Shown here: positions 11,909-20,309 of the stretch, one piece after another
How the letters are laid out: each line of letters begins with the position of its first letter
Numbering within the stretch: position 1 is the stretch's first letter
IMG/VR virus record: IMGVR_UViG_3300007512_000255
Span: 1 to 20,309 of that record
Source of the DNA: a virus
Strand: one strand, 5' to 3'
DNA: 20,309 nucleotides
Program-made: the position numbers and the translations under genes
The notes under the pieces: generated by a model
The model's input: the letters and a program-made list of their open reading frames with translations, nothing else
What the model was told of the DNA's origin: nothing
Database searches by the model: none

Positions 11909-12430
11909 TTATTTGTAGTCATATTTACGATAAGTTATTGTTACCTGTAGTTTTGCAGTTTCGTTTAGCATACCATATCCATAATTTGATGGTATAATAG
12001 AACTTGGAAATGCTCCATACAGAGAAAATGTTCCTTGAGGCACATCAAAGTGGTCTAAGCAAGAAATTGTCATATTAACAGTGTTGGGACTTGTATTCAC
12101 TGGTATCGCGACTTCGTTACTTGGAATTAACCCATTCATCCAATTTTCAAAAAATTTTCTTTGGCTTTGGTCTTCAGACACAGGAATAGTCATTACAATT
12201 TCTGTATTAAATTGTCTTCGGTATGGATATTGCCTAATAGCACCATATTGTGCATCTGTAAAAAAGGAGAATCCTCTTGCCGGAAGTGTTATACTTTCTG
12301 GAAATACTTGGGAGCCACCGAAAAAATCTACAGCATATCTGGCTGGAGATGCAAAATTTTTGAACATCTTTTTAAATTCATTTATAGTTCTGTGATGTCC
12401 CTGTTGTTGTAGTGTGGATGTTATCGGCAT
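11909..12430 (-). CDS. 19: gp19-type tail tube protein
   Basis: The 173-residue protein is near the length of T4 gp19 (163). It shows the family pattern: an N-terminal helix, a strand set with ITLPARGFSF, then GAIRQYPYRRQFNTEIVM, and the VSEDQSQRKFFENWMNG helix, followed by beta strands ending in LQVTITYRKYDYK. These form the tube ring subunit that polymerises inside the contractile sheath. The related gp48 and gp54 initiators share the fold, so gp54 is an alternative. Its place just before the chaperone gene favours the tube itself. The ribosome binding site is weak. A near-consensus late promoter (CATAAATA) lies about 35 bases upstream, which suits a highly produced late protein. Confidence 0.72.
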   Translation of the reverse strand: MPITSTLQQQGHHRTINEFKKMFKNFASPARYAVDFFGGSQVFPESITLPARGFSFFTDAQYGAIRQYPYRRQFNTEIVMTIPVSEDQSQRKFFENWMNGLIPSNEVAIPVNTSPNTVNMTISCLDHFDVPQGTFSLYGAFPSSIIPSNYGYGMLNETAKLQVTITYRKYDYK

Positions 12431-12464
12431 AATTATATCTTCTTTCTGTATGTTTCCTATATTA

Positions 12465-12472
12465 TATTTATG
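12465..12472 (-). promoter_or_regulatory. Possible late promoter (one mismatch)
   Basis: The - strand reads CATAAATA, seven of eight bases of the T4 late consensus TATAAATA, overlapping the end of gene 4 and about 35 bases upstream of the tail tube start at 12430. It would boost tube expression. AT-rich context makes chance a real possibility. Confidence 0.4.
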
Positions 12473-12902
12473 GAAGAATATCGTCTTCTGTTAAAATTAT
12501 AAACTTCCATTTTCGTTTTTTACAAAATTCTTTTGCAGATTCCCATTTTTCGTGATTTATGGTGTATCTGATACATTCATTGATATAGTTTTTGGTTTTT
12601 CTTTTCGGCTTCTTGGGTGGAATTGTCTGTTTTTTTGGTTTTACTTCTATTACTACAGTTTTAAAAGAACCATCTTCGTTTTTCATCTTTACAATAAAAT
12701 CTGGAAAATATTTATGATTTTTTCTGTCTACTGGGGAATAATACGGAATTATTATTTCTTCACTTCCCCATTTCTGAACATTTACATTTTCGTCCAAATA
12801 ACGACATACTCTTCTTTCCCATAACGACCTACATATTATATTGTTGGGATTTCCAATATATTTTTCCACATTTTTGGGTTTGTATTTAGTTTTATAAGGC
12901 AT
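12468..12902 (-). CDS. 4: Head completion protein gp4 (gp50-type), nuclease-like fold
   Basis: The 144-residue protein is close to T4 gp4 (150). Characteristic segments are YIGNPNNIICRSLWERRVCRYLD, WGSEEIIIPYYSP, KYFPDFIVKM and VVIEVKPKKQTIPP, then a helical C-terminus with KWESAKEFCKKRKW followed by FIILTEDD. The PDF Asp and the IEVKP Glu and Lys form a PD-(D/E)XK-type active site pattern, and the SLWERR helix supplies a conserved Glu-Arg. In T4 the protein acts after DNA packaging so that heads can join tails. It is the first gene of the leftward late operon, starting 18 bases from a perfect TATAAATA on the same strand. Confidence 0.88.
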   Translation of the reverse strand: MPYKTKYKPKNVEKYIGNPNNIICRSLWERRVCRYLDENVNVQKWGSEEIIIPYYSPVDRKNHKYFPDFIVKMKNEDGSFKTVVIEVKPKKQTIPPKKPKRKTKNYINECIRYTINHEKWESAKEFCKKRKWKFIILTEDDILP

Positions 12903-12919
12903 ATAATTGTCCGCTAAAG

Positions 12920-12927
12920 TATTTATA
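12920..12927 (-). promoter_or_regulatory. T4-type late promoter, leftward
   Basis: The - strand carries a perfect TATAAATA, 18 bases before the gp4 start. It should be recognised by gp55-bearing polymerase assisted by gp33 and the gp45 clamp, and would drive the operon gp4 to tape measure. Confidence 0.8.
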
Positions 12928-12939
12928 TCACAAATCTCT

Positions 12940-12947
12940 TATAAATA
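12940..12947 (+). promoter_or_regulatory. T4-type late promoter, rightward
   Basis: A perfect TATAAATA (CTTATAAATATTA context) lies 23 bases before the gp48-like start. Transcription from about 12 bases downstream would leave a leader holding AGGAG at 12957-12961. It is arranged back to back with the leftward site, 12 bases apart. Confidence 0.82.
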
Positions 12948-12970
12948 TTACATAATAGGAGCATTAATAA

Positions 12971-13984
12971 ATGGCACAACTATCGTATCCCACGGGAGGG
13001 GACTTCACAACAGAAGAAAATCTTGGAGGTTTTTTAAACTTCAAGGCCAGACCTTTTGAAAATACACTAGACGACCAAGCGGAAACTACTGGAGATGCTG
13101 GCAGTGTTCACGACATATCCCTTCCATATACAAATGTTGTAAGTTCAGAATCTTCAGTTTGGGATAGTGGGGATAATGATGGTTTTTGGGGATATACTGA
13201 TGCTGATACTGGCGCTTCAGAATTTATCAAGCGGGTCGCAGGTTCATTTGTTCCTAGTCCTGCGGTTGATCAAGTTCAAATGGAATTAAGTATGGCCGGA
13301 TATAAGCAACCGACATTGCGACAAAGACATTATAGTTGGAATTTAGTGAATCGAGAAGAAAAAGATGGTCAAGAAATTGCAGAAATATGCAGGGCATTTC
13401 AAGCATCTGTTTATGGTAGAATTGGAAAAGCAGGCAAAGGTGGGATGGATTTGGTTGGTAATGAACAAGTTATGCCGCCGCCGATGTGGAATGTTACTTT
13501 TCTTCAACCAGACAAATCAAATAATAAATTAGCGCCCGCATTTGAAGATTTTGGAAGTCCAAATTCGGGCCAACCTGATGGTGGTGGTTTCTCTATGATG
13601 GGGATGGCCAGTGGGTTATCGATGTTCGGTCTTGCTGGAGCCATCATAGGTGGGTTTGGCTCTACAGATTCAAGGGGTGGCGATGACGCGGCTGAAAACT
13701 TGAACGAAGGCCCACAAGCGAGACCTGGACTATGGAGATGGCATATGGATCAATTCTTATCTGTTCTAGTAAGAGCAGAAATTTCACCAACAAAATCAAC
13801 AGATGGCACAATGGTGAAAGCGGCAAATGGATTTCCATTAGTAACATCATTGTCATTAAGTTTTATGGAAGTTGCACAAGTTGTTGCAAACCAAAACTGG
13901 ACACACATTATTCCATACTCATTCGCAACGGACAAAGACAGTCCTGGATATGCTGGAGAGGGTGGTCCATTTTCACCACTATAA
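12971..13984 (+). CDS. 48: Baseplate tail-tube cap protein, gp48-like
   Basis: The 337-residue protein begins MAQLSYPTGGDFTTEENL. It has a central RHYSWNLVNREEKDGQEIAE helix followed by ICRAFQASVYGRIG, and MPPPMWNVTFL, a pattern like the tail-tube-like domain of gp48/gp54 baseplate proteins in T4-like phages (strand, helix with Glu-rich start, then PPP-W strand). A Gly/Met-rich hydrophobic insert (about 208-228, GGFSMMGMASGLSMFGLAGA) interrupts the domain. The C-terminal LVTSLSLSFMEVAQV strand and the final residues close the barrel. T4 gp48 has 364 residues and caps the baseplate tube. AGGAG lies 9 bases upstream. gp54 is the main alternative. The next gene is gp53. Confidence 0.6.
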   Translation: MAQLSYPTGGDFTTEENLGGFLNFKARPFENTLDDQAETTGDAGSVHDISLPYTNVVSSESSVWDSGDNDGFWGYTDADTGASEFIKRVAGSFVPSPAVDQVQMELSMAGYKQPTLRQRHYSWNLVNREEKDGQEIAEICRAFQASVYGRIGKAGKGGMDLVGNEQVMPPPMWNVTFLQPDKSNNKLAPAFEDFGSPNSGQPDGGGFSMMGMASGLSMFGLAGAIIGGFGSTDSRGGDDAAENLNEGPQARPGLWRWHMDQFLSVLVRAEISPTKSTDGTMVKAANGFPLVTSLSLSFMEVAQVVANQNWTHIIPYSFATDKDSPGYAGEGGPFSPL

Positions 13985-13996
13985 TAGGAAAAATAA

Positions 13997-15037
13997 ATGT
14001 ATTTTGATAATTTTCCAAAACTCAATTATGATTTTACTACTGCGGATGGAACTATTTCTCTTCAAATGCAAGACATTTTTCGTAGAGTAAAAATTAAAAG
14101 GCAAACACTAGATAATCCAAGTAATTATAATTTTCACATAGTAAACGATGGAGATACTCCAGAACAAGTTTCCTTTAATGTGTATGGTGATACTAGTTTA
14201 TGGTGGATAGTGTTATTAGCAAATGATATTTTAGATGTAGATAAACGGTGGGTAAAAGGTACTACTGAACTTGATAGATTATTTAATGAGTTTTTAGAAG
14301 GCCAAAGTCTTTATATAATGGAACATCTAGATATTCATAAAGATGATGTTATTGTAAAAAGAGATACATCACAAGATGGTTCATTAGATATAAACACATG
14401 GGGTAAAATTGCCGATTGGGATCCCTTCCACCACAAGATAGATGTAAAGTCTAATAATTCCAGTGGAACATTTAATGGGTCTGATGAGTTTTATATTTAT
14501 CGTGAAACCGCAGAAGGATATAAAAAGATTGATGGGTTTGGCTTAACGGCATGTGCTATACAGGGAGTAGGACAAACTGGATGTACACCAGTAGGGTATG
14601 AGGGTGGTTTAGGAACTGGACCATATTGTGCAACTGCGGGCTTTACATTTTCTTCTATTCGTAGAGCAACAACTATAAAAAGCAGTCTTGGATTTTTTGA
14701 ATCTAATGATAATCCAGTAAATCCATATTCTATGATTGATGGGAACTCTCCAAGAGGAGTTAGTGGAGATTTTTATGTTCCAGAAGGAAATCTATGCGGT
14801 CTCACTGCTACTCTTTTATACCAATGGGTTACTGACACTACAGACGGTTTTCCAGAAACTTCTAATACTTCCATTAAGGCAGTAAGTAGAGGTGCGGCAC
14901 TTATTCGTGATAATGATAATAGGAGAAAAATTAAAGTTCTTAACCCAGAAATAGTAAAAGGGGTTATTTTGGAATTTAATTCTCTTATAGGAAAAAATGT
15001 TCCACCAGGAACAACAAGATATATAACATTAGGATAA
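13997..15037 (+). CDS. 53: Baseplate wedge protein gp53 with long C-terminal extension
   Basis: Residues 1-105 match gp53: MYFDNFPKLNYDF, then DIFRRVKIKRQ, NYNFHIVNDGDTPEQVSFNVYG, and SLWWIVLLANDILDVDKRW, which is the hallmark LANDI motif. T4 gp53 has 196 residues; this one has 346, the extra part being a beta-rich, Gly/Cys/Ser-containing region (about 165-310) before a C-terminal NDNRRKIKVLNPEIVKGV segment that resumes the normal end of the family. The insertion may decorate the baseplate. gp53 joins wedges to one another and to the hub during baseplate assembly. It follows the previous gene by 12 bases with TAGGAA as ribosome binding site. Confidence 0.85.
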   Translation: MYFDNFPKLNYDFTTADGTISLQMQDIFRRVKIKRQTLDNPSNYNFHIVNDGDTPEQVSFNVYGDTSLWWIVLLANDILDVDKRWVKGTTELDRLFNEFLEGQSLYIMEHLDIHKDDVIVKRDTSQDGSLDINTWGKIADWDPFHHKIDVKSNNSSGTFNGSDEFYIYRETAEGYKKIDGFGLTACAIQGVGQTGCTPVGYEGGLGTGPYCATAGFTFSSIRRATTIKSSLGFFESNDNPVNPYSMIDGNSPRGVSGDFYVPEGNLCGLTATLLYQWVTDTTDGFPETSNTSIKAVSRGAALIRDNDNRRKIKVLNPEIVKGVILEFNSLIGKNVPPGTTRYITLG

Positions 15038-15041
15038 TAGT

Positions 15042-17330
15042 ATGGTCTTTACACAAGATGATTCATTTAGAATTTCTATTAAGAAACTTTCTGTAAAAAA
15101 ATTAGACGGTGAAGGTGAAATAGAATTATATGGAGAGAAAACTGAAAAAATCGGGGATGCAATCCATCAATTTACAATAAAAGAAAGCATCTTGCCTCTA
15201 GAATCAACAATCGTAGGTTCTCTGGTTATTAGAGAACCAGGCCATATGATTGACGATTTTGTAATGACTGGCCAGAATGAAATTTTACACATAGAAATGA
15301 ATACTCCAACCGTTCCTGACTCCGATGTAACATTAGAACTTTGTGTTAGTGAATGTAATAGGATAGACAATGTTGCAGAGTTGAGTGGCATCATGGGAGA
15401 AAATCTTACAAGAAACTATTATAAAATTAAACTGGTTTCTTGTGAAAGTTTATACTATAATATGGATATTTTAACTCAAGAACAAAATGCAGAATTCATG
15501 AACAAAGATAGATTTTTAAAAATTGCTACTAGTGGTGAAGGCGGTGGTGAAGAAGAAGGCCCGCAACTAGGTGGTTTATTGGGTGTTGCTGGGGATATTG
15601 TTGAAGGATTATTTGAGGAAGAGGAGGAAGAGGAGAAAGAGGGATTGGTCAATACCCTTGCACCGAAATATTTTAATGGTGGAAAATGGCATGTTGAGAA
15701 CCCTATGGAAATTGAAGGAACTCATAATTCCATTTGGTTAAAGGCAAATCAAAACATGTATCCGTGGGGCAAATTGCCTAATCAAATGCCATTAATGCAA
15801 TTGATGTCTAATTTAGCAGAAAACTCTCTTGATAAAGATCAAAAACACGCTAATTTTTTATTCTGGAACGATTTCGATGGGTGGCATTTTAAATCCGTTG
15901 CAAAAATGATTAAAGAAAATAAAAATAATATTTTAAAATCATCTCAAATTACCTATACACTGAAAACTCCATATGTTTATGCAAAAGGACCGGCCGCAAC
16001 TTCTAAAAAATCATTTGTAAAGGATAAGGGAGATCCAAGACTATTTGAATTGTCTGGAAATCGGGAAACTAATCATTTAGGTTTGTGGCAAAATGGAGCA
16101 TATTCTTCATATTATGAATATATAAAACCAAATTATGATGATCCCTATCATAACTATCTTGATACTTCTTCTTCAATAAAAACTAAATTTATTAACTATT
16201 CGTATCAAGATGTTTGGCCTAATCCAGACGAATGTTTATGGGAAACTGTGGAAACCTATAAACTTCTTCCTTCTAAAATAAAAACAGAGAATGATAAAGA
16301 TTCTCCAAACAAAACCAGAAGATTAAAAAAGAACGACATCTATGGATATTTTGGTTCTGCATTTAATGACGAAACTCCAAATAAGTATGATTATTTGTCA
16401 AGCAGAATTGAAAATGGAAAAATGGGAAAACAAAATAATGTAATGTGGCAAACTGTACTTGACCAAACAGATTTAAAAATAAGCCAATTAGAAAAAATAT
16501 ATAAAAATATTATTGAGCCAACAAAAGAAAATTATGCAAGGTATCTTCACCTACAGAACCTTAAAGAGAAATGGAATGTATATCGTCATTCAATTTGCTG
16601 TGAAAAGCAAGACACGAAGATGCAATTCTTTGCAGTTATTGATGATGCAAGACTTATATCTGACGATGGTGGAGAAGCGAACAGCGGTGGGATATATGAA
16701 TATACATGGAGAGAGGTTGAGTTATGGCCTTCAGACGCTATCAACGAATGGCCTGATGGGGTAGAACCAGAAATTTTAACAAACGAAGAAGCACCAATTT
16801 CTGTGGTGGTTGTTCCAAATGGATTGCGAGGCGGGCCTGTTGATGAAGAAGAAAACGGTGCTGACCAGCCATCAGATTTGGGAAGTGCGTGGAATCTTAA
16901 CGAACTAATGAATGTAAAAGAAGATGATAATATATTTGTTGGTCCAGGAATTAATGTTGCAGATAAAGATTTTAATGATTATCCAGAATCATATCAAATG
17001 ATGCCAGTTGGTGGTTATTTTAAAGTTGGAGAAGACCCATGTGCCGAAGACCACGAAGATAAAATACATTTTCATAAACACATTGTGCAAATGAATCGAA
17101 TTCCTTCTTATATGCTGGAATTTATTTCTCCTCTTGGTTCTACAGTAGAGGAAGAAGATGAAGACATTTCACTTTTAGAATGGTGGGAAGATTGGGTTTC
17201 AGGCATCTTAGGAGTTCCACTTAATGGCGATGAAGATGAAGAACAAACTGAACAAGATTCTGAACTAGAAGAAATATTTTTCTTTGATGTTCCAAATGCA
17301 CATGATGGATTATGCGACTGTATTGAATAA
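15042..17330 (+). CDS. Large baseplate hub-like protein (gp27-like)
   Basis: The 762-residue protein starts with a beta domain ([20 protein letters not shown] then [10 protein letters not shown]) typical of the large hub proteins of marine T4-like phages. It continues with a ring domain containing [20 protein letters not shown] around residue 273, a motif I recall from those hub proteins. An acidic linker of consecutive Glu (about 192-200) splits the N-terminal part, and the C-terminus is again strongly acidic ([15 protein letters not shown]). T4 gp27 is about half this size (391). The hub trimer would connect tube, needle and wedges. AGGA lies seven bases upstream of the start. Its stop shares one base with the next start (TAATG). 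Confidence 0.55.
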   Translation: MVFTQDDSFRISIKKLSVKKLDGEGEIELYGEKTEKIGDAIHQFTIKESILPLESTIVGSLVIREPGHMIDDFVMTGQNEILHIEMNTPTVPDSDVTLELCVSECNRIDNVAELSGIMGENLTRNYYKIKLVSCESLYYNMDILTQEQNAEFMNKDRFLKIATSGEGGGEEEGPQLGGLLGVAGDIVEGLFEEEEEEEKEGLVNTLAPKYFNGGKWHVENPMEIEGTHNSIWLKANQNMYPWGKLPNQMPLMQLMSNLAENSLDKDQKHANFLFWNDFDGWHFKSVAKMIKENKNNILKSSQITYTLKTPYVYAKGPAATSKKSFVKDKGDPRLFELSGNRETNHLGLWQNGAYSSYYEYIKPNYDDPYHNYLDTSSSIKTKFINYSYQDVWPNPDECLWETVETYKLLPSKIKTENDKDSPNKTRRLKKNDIYGYFGSAFNDETPNKYDYLSSRIENGKMGKQNNVMWQTVLDQTDLKISQLEKIYKNIIEPTKENYARYLHLQNLKEKWNVYRHSICCEKQDTKMQFFAVIDDARLISDDGGEANSGGIYEYTWREVELWPSDAINEWPDGVEPEILTNEEAPISVVVVPNGLRGGPVDEEENGADQPSDLGSAWNLNELMNVKEDDNIFVGPGINVADKDFNDYPESYQMMPVGGYFKVGEDPCAEDHEDKIHFHKHIVQMNRIPSYMLEFISPLGSTVEEEDEDISLLEWWEDWVSGILGVPLNGDEDEEQTEQDSELEEIFFFDVPNAHDGLCDCIE

Positions 17331-20309
17331 TGAGTACTCATAGAACATGTTGTTGTGGATGTAGTGATAATCCTTGTAATTCTAATGAGTTCTTTTATGA
17401 ATTTGGAACACAAGGAACTTGCCCTGTTTGTGCAATTGGAGAATCTTCATATACTGATTCATTGACGGAAGAGGTCGCTCCTATGCCTGGGGAACTTGAT
17501 GATTTGTTTATTGGTAATTCTTGTTGGTCTTCTAATGTTTGTGCGGAATATGACCCATGCCTACCAGACATGGCCCCACCAGATTATTATCAGTTCGCAT
17601 CTCCTATGGGATTTCTTCCGTGGTCACCACAAGTATTTGCAGAATGGATACAGTATTATCAGAGTCCTCTTGTTCCAAGAGGCAATTGTACTATGCACTG
17701 CACTGAAGAAAATGTTGGGTGTCATAAAATTGCTTTTACGGGTAATATTGGTAACTATCATACATTTGGACTTGAGTGTGGTGCTAAAGTAGCAACCGTC
17801 CCACCAGAACCAGATGAAGATTTTGGCAACTGGCAATGGGTAAGAGAATGGGTTCAATCTGGTGGCAAGTTAGTTGTTATGGGAGAAGCAAAAGAGTGTA
17901 CGGATGAATCATTAATATTTGATAGACCTGAGCCTTTTTATCAATCTGCTGGGTGTAACATTCCATGTGATGTAGAAAATGTAGTAGAAGAATATGAATC
18001 ACAAAGTTTTACTGGTCAGGAAATATCAGAAAGATTAAAACTGTTTGCAGAATTTTGCGCTGATGAAAGTGATGAAGAAATTACTGAACCAGAAAAGTTC
18101 TTTGATTTTAATAACGAACTAATAAATGAGGTTGAAATTCTTGAAAATGAAGGCAATCTTACTTGTTGTCAAAAAACTAAAAAACCATTCATAAAAGAAA
18201 TTGATGGTAGTTTATGGTTAGCAGATCTTCTTGCAAGCCTTGGTCTTCCTTCACCACCAGATATTTTTCCCGAAGGAATTTTAGACATTGTACAATATTA
18301 TTTGGAAATCTTTGGAGTCGATATAGGACCAACACCAAATTTACCACTTCCATTTAAAACAATTGATGCAACTGGATTAGTTCCAAGAAACAAAGGAAAG
18401 GGACTTGTTGGCAGTTGCGATTCTAAAGATTGTACAGTTGTATATAAACAAAATGGTAAAGGCGCAGTTATTGTTGTTTATGACAGTAATGTTTGGGGAA
18501 TGACTGCAACGCAAGTACCAATATCAGAATATGAACTTATTAATAACGGATTAACACCAGAAGAAAATAAATTAAGGCATTGCAATAATGATTTTTGGAA
18601 ATTCCTTTGTGAAGAGTTTTTAATTGAAGAAGGTTATGAACCCACTGAGTGTGAAGGCCCAGAATTTTGGGATAACATGGGTCCAGACTATCAAAATAAT
18701 GAATGTGTTCCTACTGCGGCCTGCTGTTTACCAGATGGAACTTGTCAAAATCTAAATGTTTGGCAATGTACGGAAGCACACGGAATATGGAGAGGAAGAT
18801 GTGCAGACGAAGTTTGCAATAACAACAATACTGCTAATACACAAGATTGGTGTTGTCCATCATGTGAGGAATTAGAAGAACCGTGTGAACCTATGCCAAC
18901 AGGTTCTTGTTGTAGATGCACTGGACAACTAGTTTCTGGTGGTGGTGGAAATAATGGTAATTCTAACTTAGATGAACCCATTGGTGGATGGGATGCATGG
19001 TGTTATCCAGATGGACCTAATGATGCATGTTGTCCACCAGATAATCCCAATCATATCTGTTGTACAGACCCAGATAGTATCTGGTGTAGTTGTTATGATA
19101 GATGTTGTATTCCTGTTGGAAACGATGGTGTACTTGGTGCTTGTGTTGCTGTTTGTGAACCACCAACTCCCAAAAGTCCTCCTTGTAATGATTACGGAAT
19201 TTATAACGAGCAGGATTGTACTGAGGTTGCGGGGGAATGGATGCCAGGAAGAGTTAGGAACTATGGGGATACTTGTTTCAAATGTGGACAATGGGATAGT
19301 GAATCAAGAACTTGCATTTGTCCAAATGAAGACTGGACACACGATGACCCGTATCCAGATTCCGAAGGAAGATGTCGATGTCGTTGTGGTGGTTGCTGTT
19401 CACCAAAGGGCGCATGTTGTTGGGGTGGTTTTTCCAATTGGAACTGTCAGATAATGACTCAATACGAATGCGAAGGAGTCAATAGTCCTCCAAATGCAGT
19501 TTTTCATGAGGGAGTATGGTGTAATGAAATTCCAGACCCAGAATCTCCATGTTATGCTGATGAACCGTGTGAATGTGAATGTTTGGGTGAGATGTATGAA
19601 TGGGAATGTTGCCAACAACCTGGATACACTTGGAAAGAAAATCAAGACTGTGATTCTTGTGAATGTCCAGAATGTGATACAGATAGTGATTGTTTGGATG
19701 GTGAATGTTGTGAAGATGGGGAATGTATAGAAAGAGAATGTTGTACCGATGAAGATTGTGAAGGAGAACAATGTTGTGAAGATGGAGAATGTGCTGATTG
19801 TATAGAAGAGTTAGGACATTGCTGTGTTCCGTACGGCACACCGTCTTATGTAATACTAGAGGAGCATGGTATATGCTTAGGCCGCGATAGTATCTGGGCG
19901 GGGCATGTCTATGGATGCCCGCGGCATAATGCAGATGGCCCAGCGAATTTGTGCTTCCCACCAACCACCTGCTGTCTGACTGGTGTTGAGGGATCGTGCG
20001 GTGAAGGAATTCCTGATGGCAGTGTTGGAACTTATGTTGGAATTACAAAAGAACAGTGTGAATCTATTGCAGGTGGAATATTTTGGCCAAGAAGTTCAAT
20101 AGACTCTCCAGGATCTGATGGATATCACGAATGCAAAGAAAGTGGGTGTGGCGCGCCGGCAGATTTTGAGTGTGTTTGCAATTATGGATACTGTGTTGAA
20201 GAAGAAGGTCAAGATTGTGGCTACGCAGAGGTTGTACATGAGTGTACCGTAACAACTTTACCTGCTTGCGATGAATCGAGTAATGAGACAGTGTGTAGGA
20301 GACACGCTT
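17330..20309 (+). CDS. Giant cysteine-rich virion-type protein, 3' end beyond window
   Basis: The frame is open for at least 993 residues from an ATG overlapping the hub stop, so it is translated with the baseplate genes. By hand count it has about 100 cysteines, four in the first dozen residues (CCCGC) and most after residue 460. Modules of the form CC, DG-C, Gln/Glu-C, Gly-x-W, then C recur: ACCLPDGTC with [13 protein letters not shown] (about 462), GACCWGG with YECEG and GVWC (about 694), and [11 protein letters not shown] with [11 protein letters not shown] (about 879). They resemble GACC-type repeats of surface proteins in other bacteria. A 22-residue repeat lies at about 793-821. No signal peptide. 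Likely a disulfide- or metal-stabilised baseplate or fibre protein; the exact role is unknown. Confidence 0.65.
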   Translation, partial: MSTHRTCCCGCSDNPCNSNEFFYEFGTQGTCPVCAIGESSYTDSLTEEVAPMPGELDDLFIGNSCWSSNVCAEYDPCLPDMAPPDYYQFASPMGFLPWSPQVFAEWIQYYQSPLVPRGNCTMHCTEENVGCHKIAFTGNIGNYHTFGLECGAKVATVPPEPDEDFGNWQWVREWVQSGGKLVVMGEAKECTDESLIFDRPEPFYQSAGCNIPCDVENVVEEYESQSFTGQEISERLKLFAEFCADESDEEITEPEKFFDFNNELINEVEILENEGNLTCCQKTKKPFIKEIDGSLWLADLLASLGLPSPPDIFPEGILDIVQYYLEIFGVDIGPTPNLPLPFKTIDATGLVPRNKGKGLVGSCDSKDCTVVYKQNGKGAVIVVYDSNVWGMTATQVPISEYELINNGLTPEENKLRHCNNDFWKFLCEEFLIEEGYEPTECEGPEFWDNMGPDYQNNECVPTAACCLPDGTCQNLNVWQCTEAHGIWRGRCADEVCNNNNTANTQDWCCPSCEELEEPCEPMPTGSCCRCTGQLVSGGGGNNGNSNLDEPIGGWDAWCYPDGPNDACCPPDNPNHICCTDPDSIWCSCYDRCCIPVGNDGVLGACVAVCEPPTPKSPPCNDYGIYNEQDCTEVAGEWMPGRVRNYGDTCFKCGQWDSESRTCICPNEDWTHDDPYPDSEGRCRCRCGGCCSPKGACCWGGFSNWNCQIMTQYECEGVNSPPNAVFHEGVWCNEIPDPESPCYADEPCECECLGEMYEWECCQQPGYTWKENQDCDSCECPECDTDSDCLDGECCEDGECIERECCTDEDCEGEQCCEDGECADCIEELGHCCVPYGTPSYVILEEHGICLGRDSIWAGHVYGCPRHNADGPANLCFPPTTCCLTGVEGSCGEGIPDGSVGTYVGITKEQCESIAGGIFWPRSSIDSPGSDGYHECKESGCGAPADFECVCNYGYCVEEEGQDCGYAEVVHECTVTTLPACDESSNETVCRRHA
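19706..19792 (+). repeat. Direct repeat coding CCEDGEC, 66 bp apart
   Basis: Nearly identical 21-base copies at 19706-19726 and 19772-19792 (one synonymous base differs) encode CCEDGEC twice, 22 residues apart. The spacer ([15 protein letters not shown]) is itself cysteine-rich. This indicates internal duplication within the giant protein. Confidence 0.75.

Noticed and set aside
19706-19792. CRISPR-like or diversity-generating repeat
   Set aside because: Two in-frame coding copies only, no template repeat, reverse transcriptase or spacer pattern; protein repeat duplication explains it.
18968-19964. Several 100-160 codon frames on both strands
   Set aside because: Shadows of the long cysteine-rich gene, whose TGT/TGG-rich codons keep other frames open (Thr/Ile/His-rich nonsense).

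Overview
The window is part of the genome of a T4-like myovirus, most plausibly one infecting a marine bacterium. The evidence is a set of recognisable T4-type proteins: gp32 single-strand DNA-binding protein, gp33-like late transcription coactivator, gp4 head completion, gp19-type tail tube, gp26-family protein, gp48-like tube cap, gp53 wedge and a gp27-like hub. Consensus T4 late promoters (TATAAATA) and several small proteins of the kind found in marine T4-like phages add to this. The DNA is AT-rich. No host gene, CRISPR array, insertion sequence or integrase was seen, and the host cannot be named from this window.

Left part (1-5096, + strand): small accessory genes in short operons. They include a kinase-like fragment, a DUF2693-like SH3 protein, a DUF4406 protein, an HTH protein, a restriction-endonuclease-like protein, a tRNA-Arg(UCU) and many short basic proteins. 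They are served by sigma70-type promoters that all have a 16-bp spacer. Between 2514 and 2984 lies a gene-free, hairpin-rich stretch ending in a strong terminator, a candidate structured RNA.

Middle (5093-8038, - strand): two structural-type proteins, one a V-x-G repeat protein and one with a cysteine-rich tail. Then 8156-9383 (+) holds gp33 and gp32. The gp32 leader carries two hairpins with the same TAGTT loop. A bidirectional C(UUCG)G terminator separates gp32 from the tail operon that converges on it.

Right part: two divergent late operons leave a 68-bp region that has one perfect TATAAATA on each strand. Leftward (12902 to 9434) the order is gp4, tail tube, gp26-family protein, short ORF, tape-measure-like protein. 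This is the classic tube, chaperone, frameshifted chaperone, tape-measure order of long-tailed phages. The gp26 gene ends in a canonical slippery heptamer (T TTT TTC), a 6-nt spacer holding its own stop, and a perfect 7-bp hairpin. The short ORF is open from exactly that point in the -1 frame. This is strong sequence evidence for a G/GT-like programmed frameshift in a T4-like phage. Rightward (12971 to beyond 20309) are gp48-like, gp53, a gp27-like hub, and a protein of more than 993 residues with roughly 100 cysteines, which runs off the window. Its cysteine modules resemble the tail of the - strand protein at 5093-6667.
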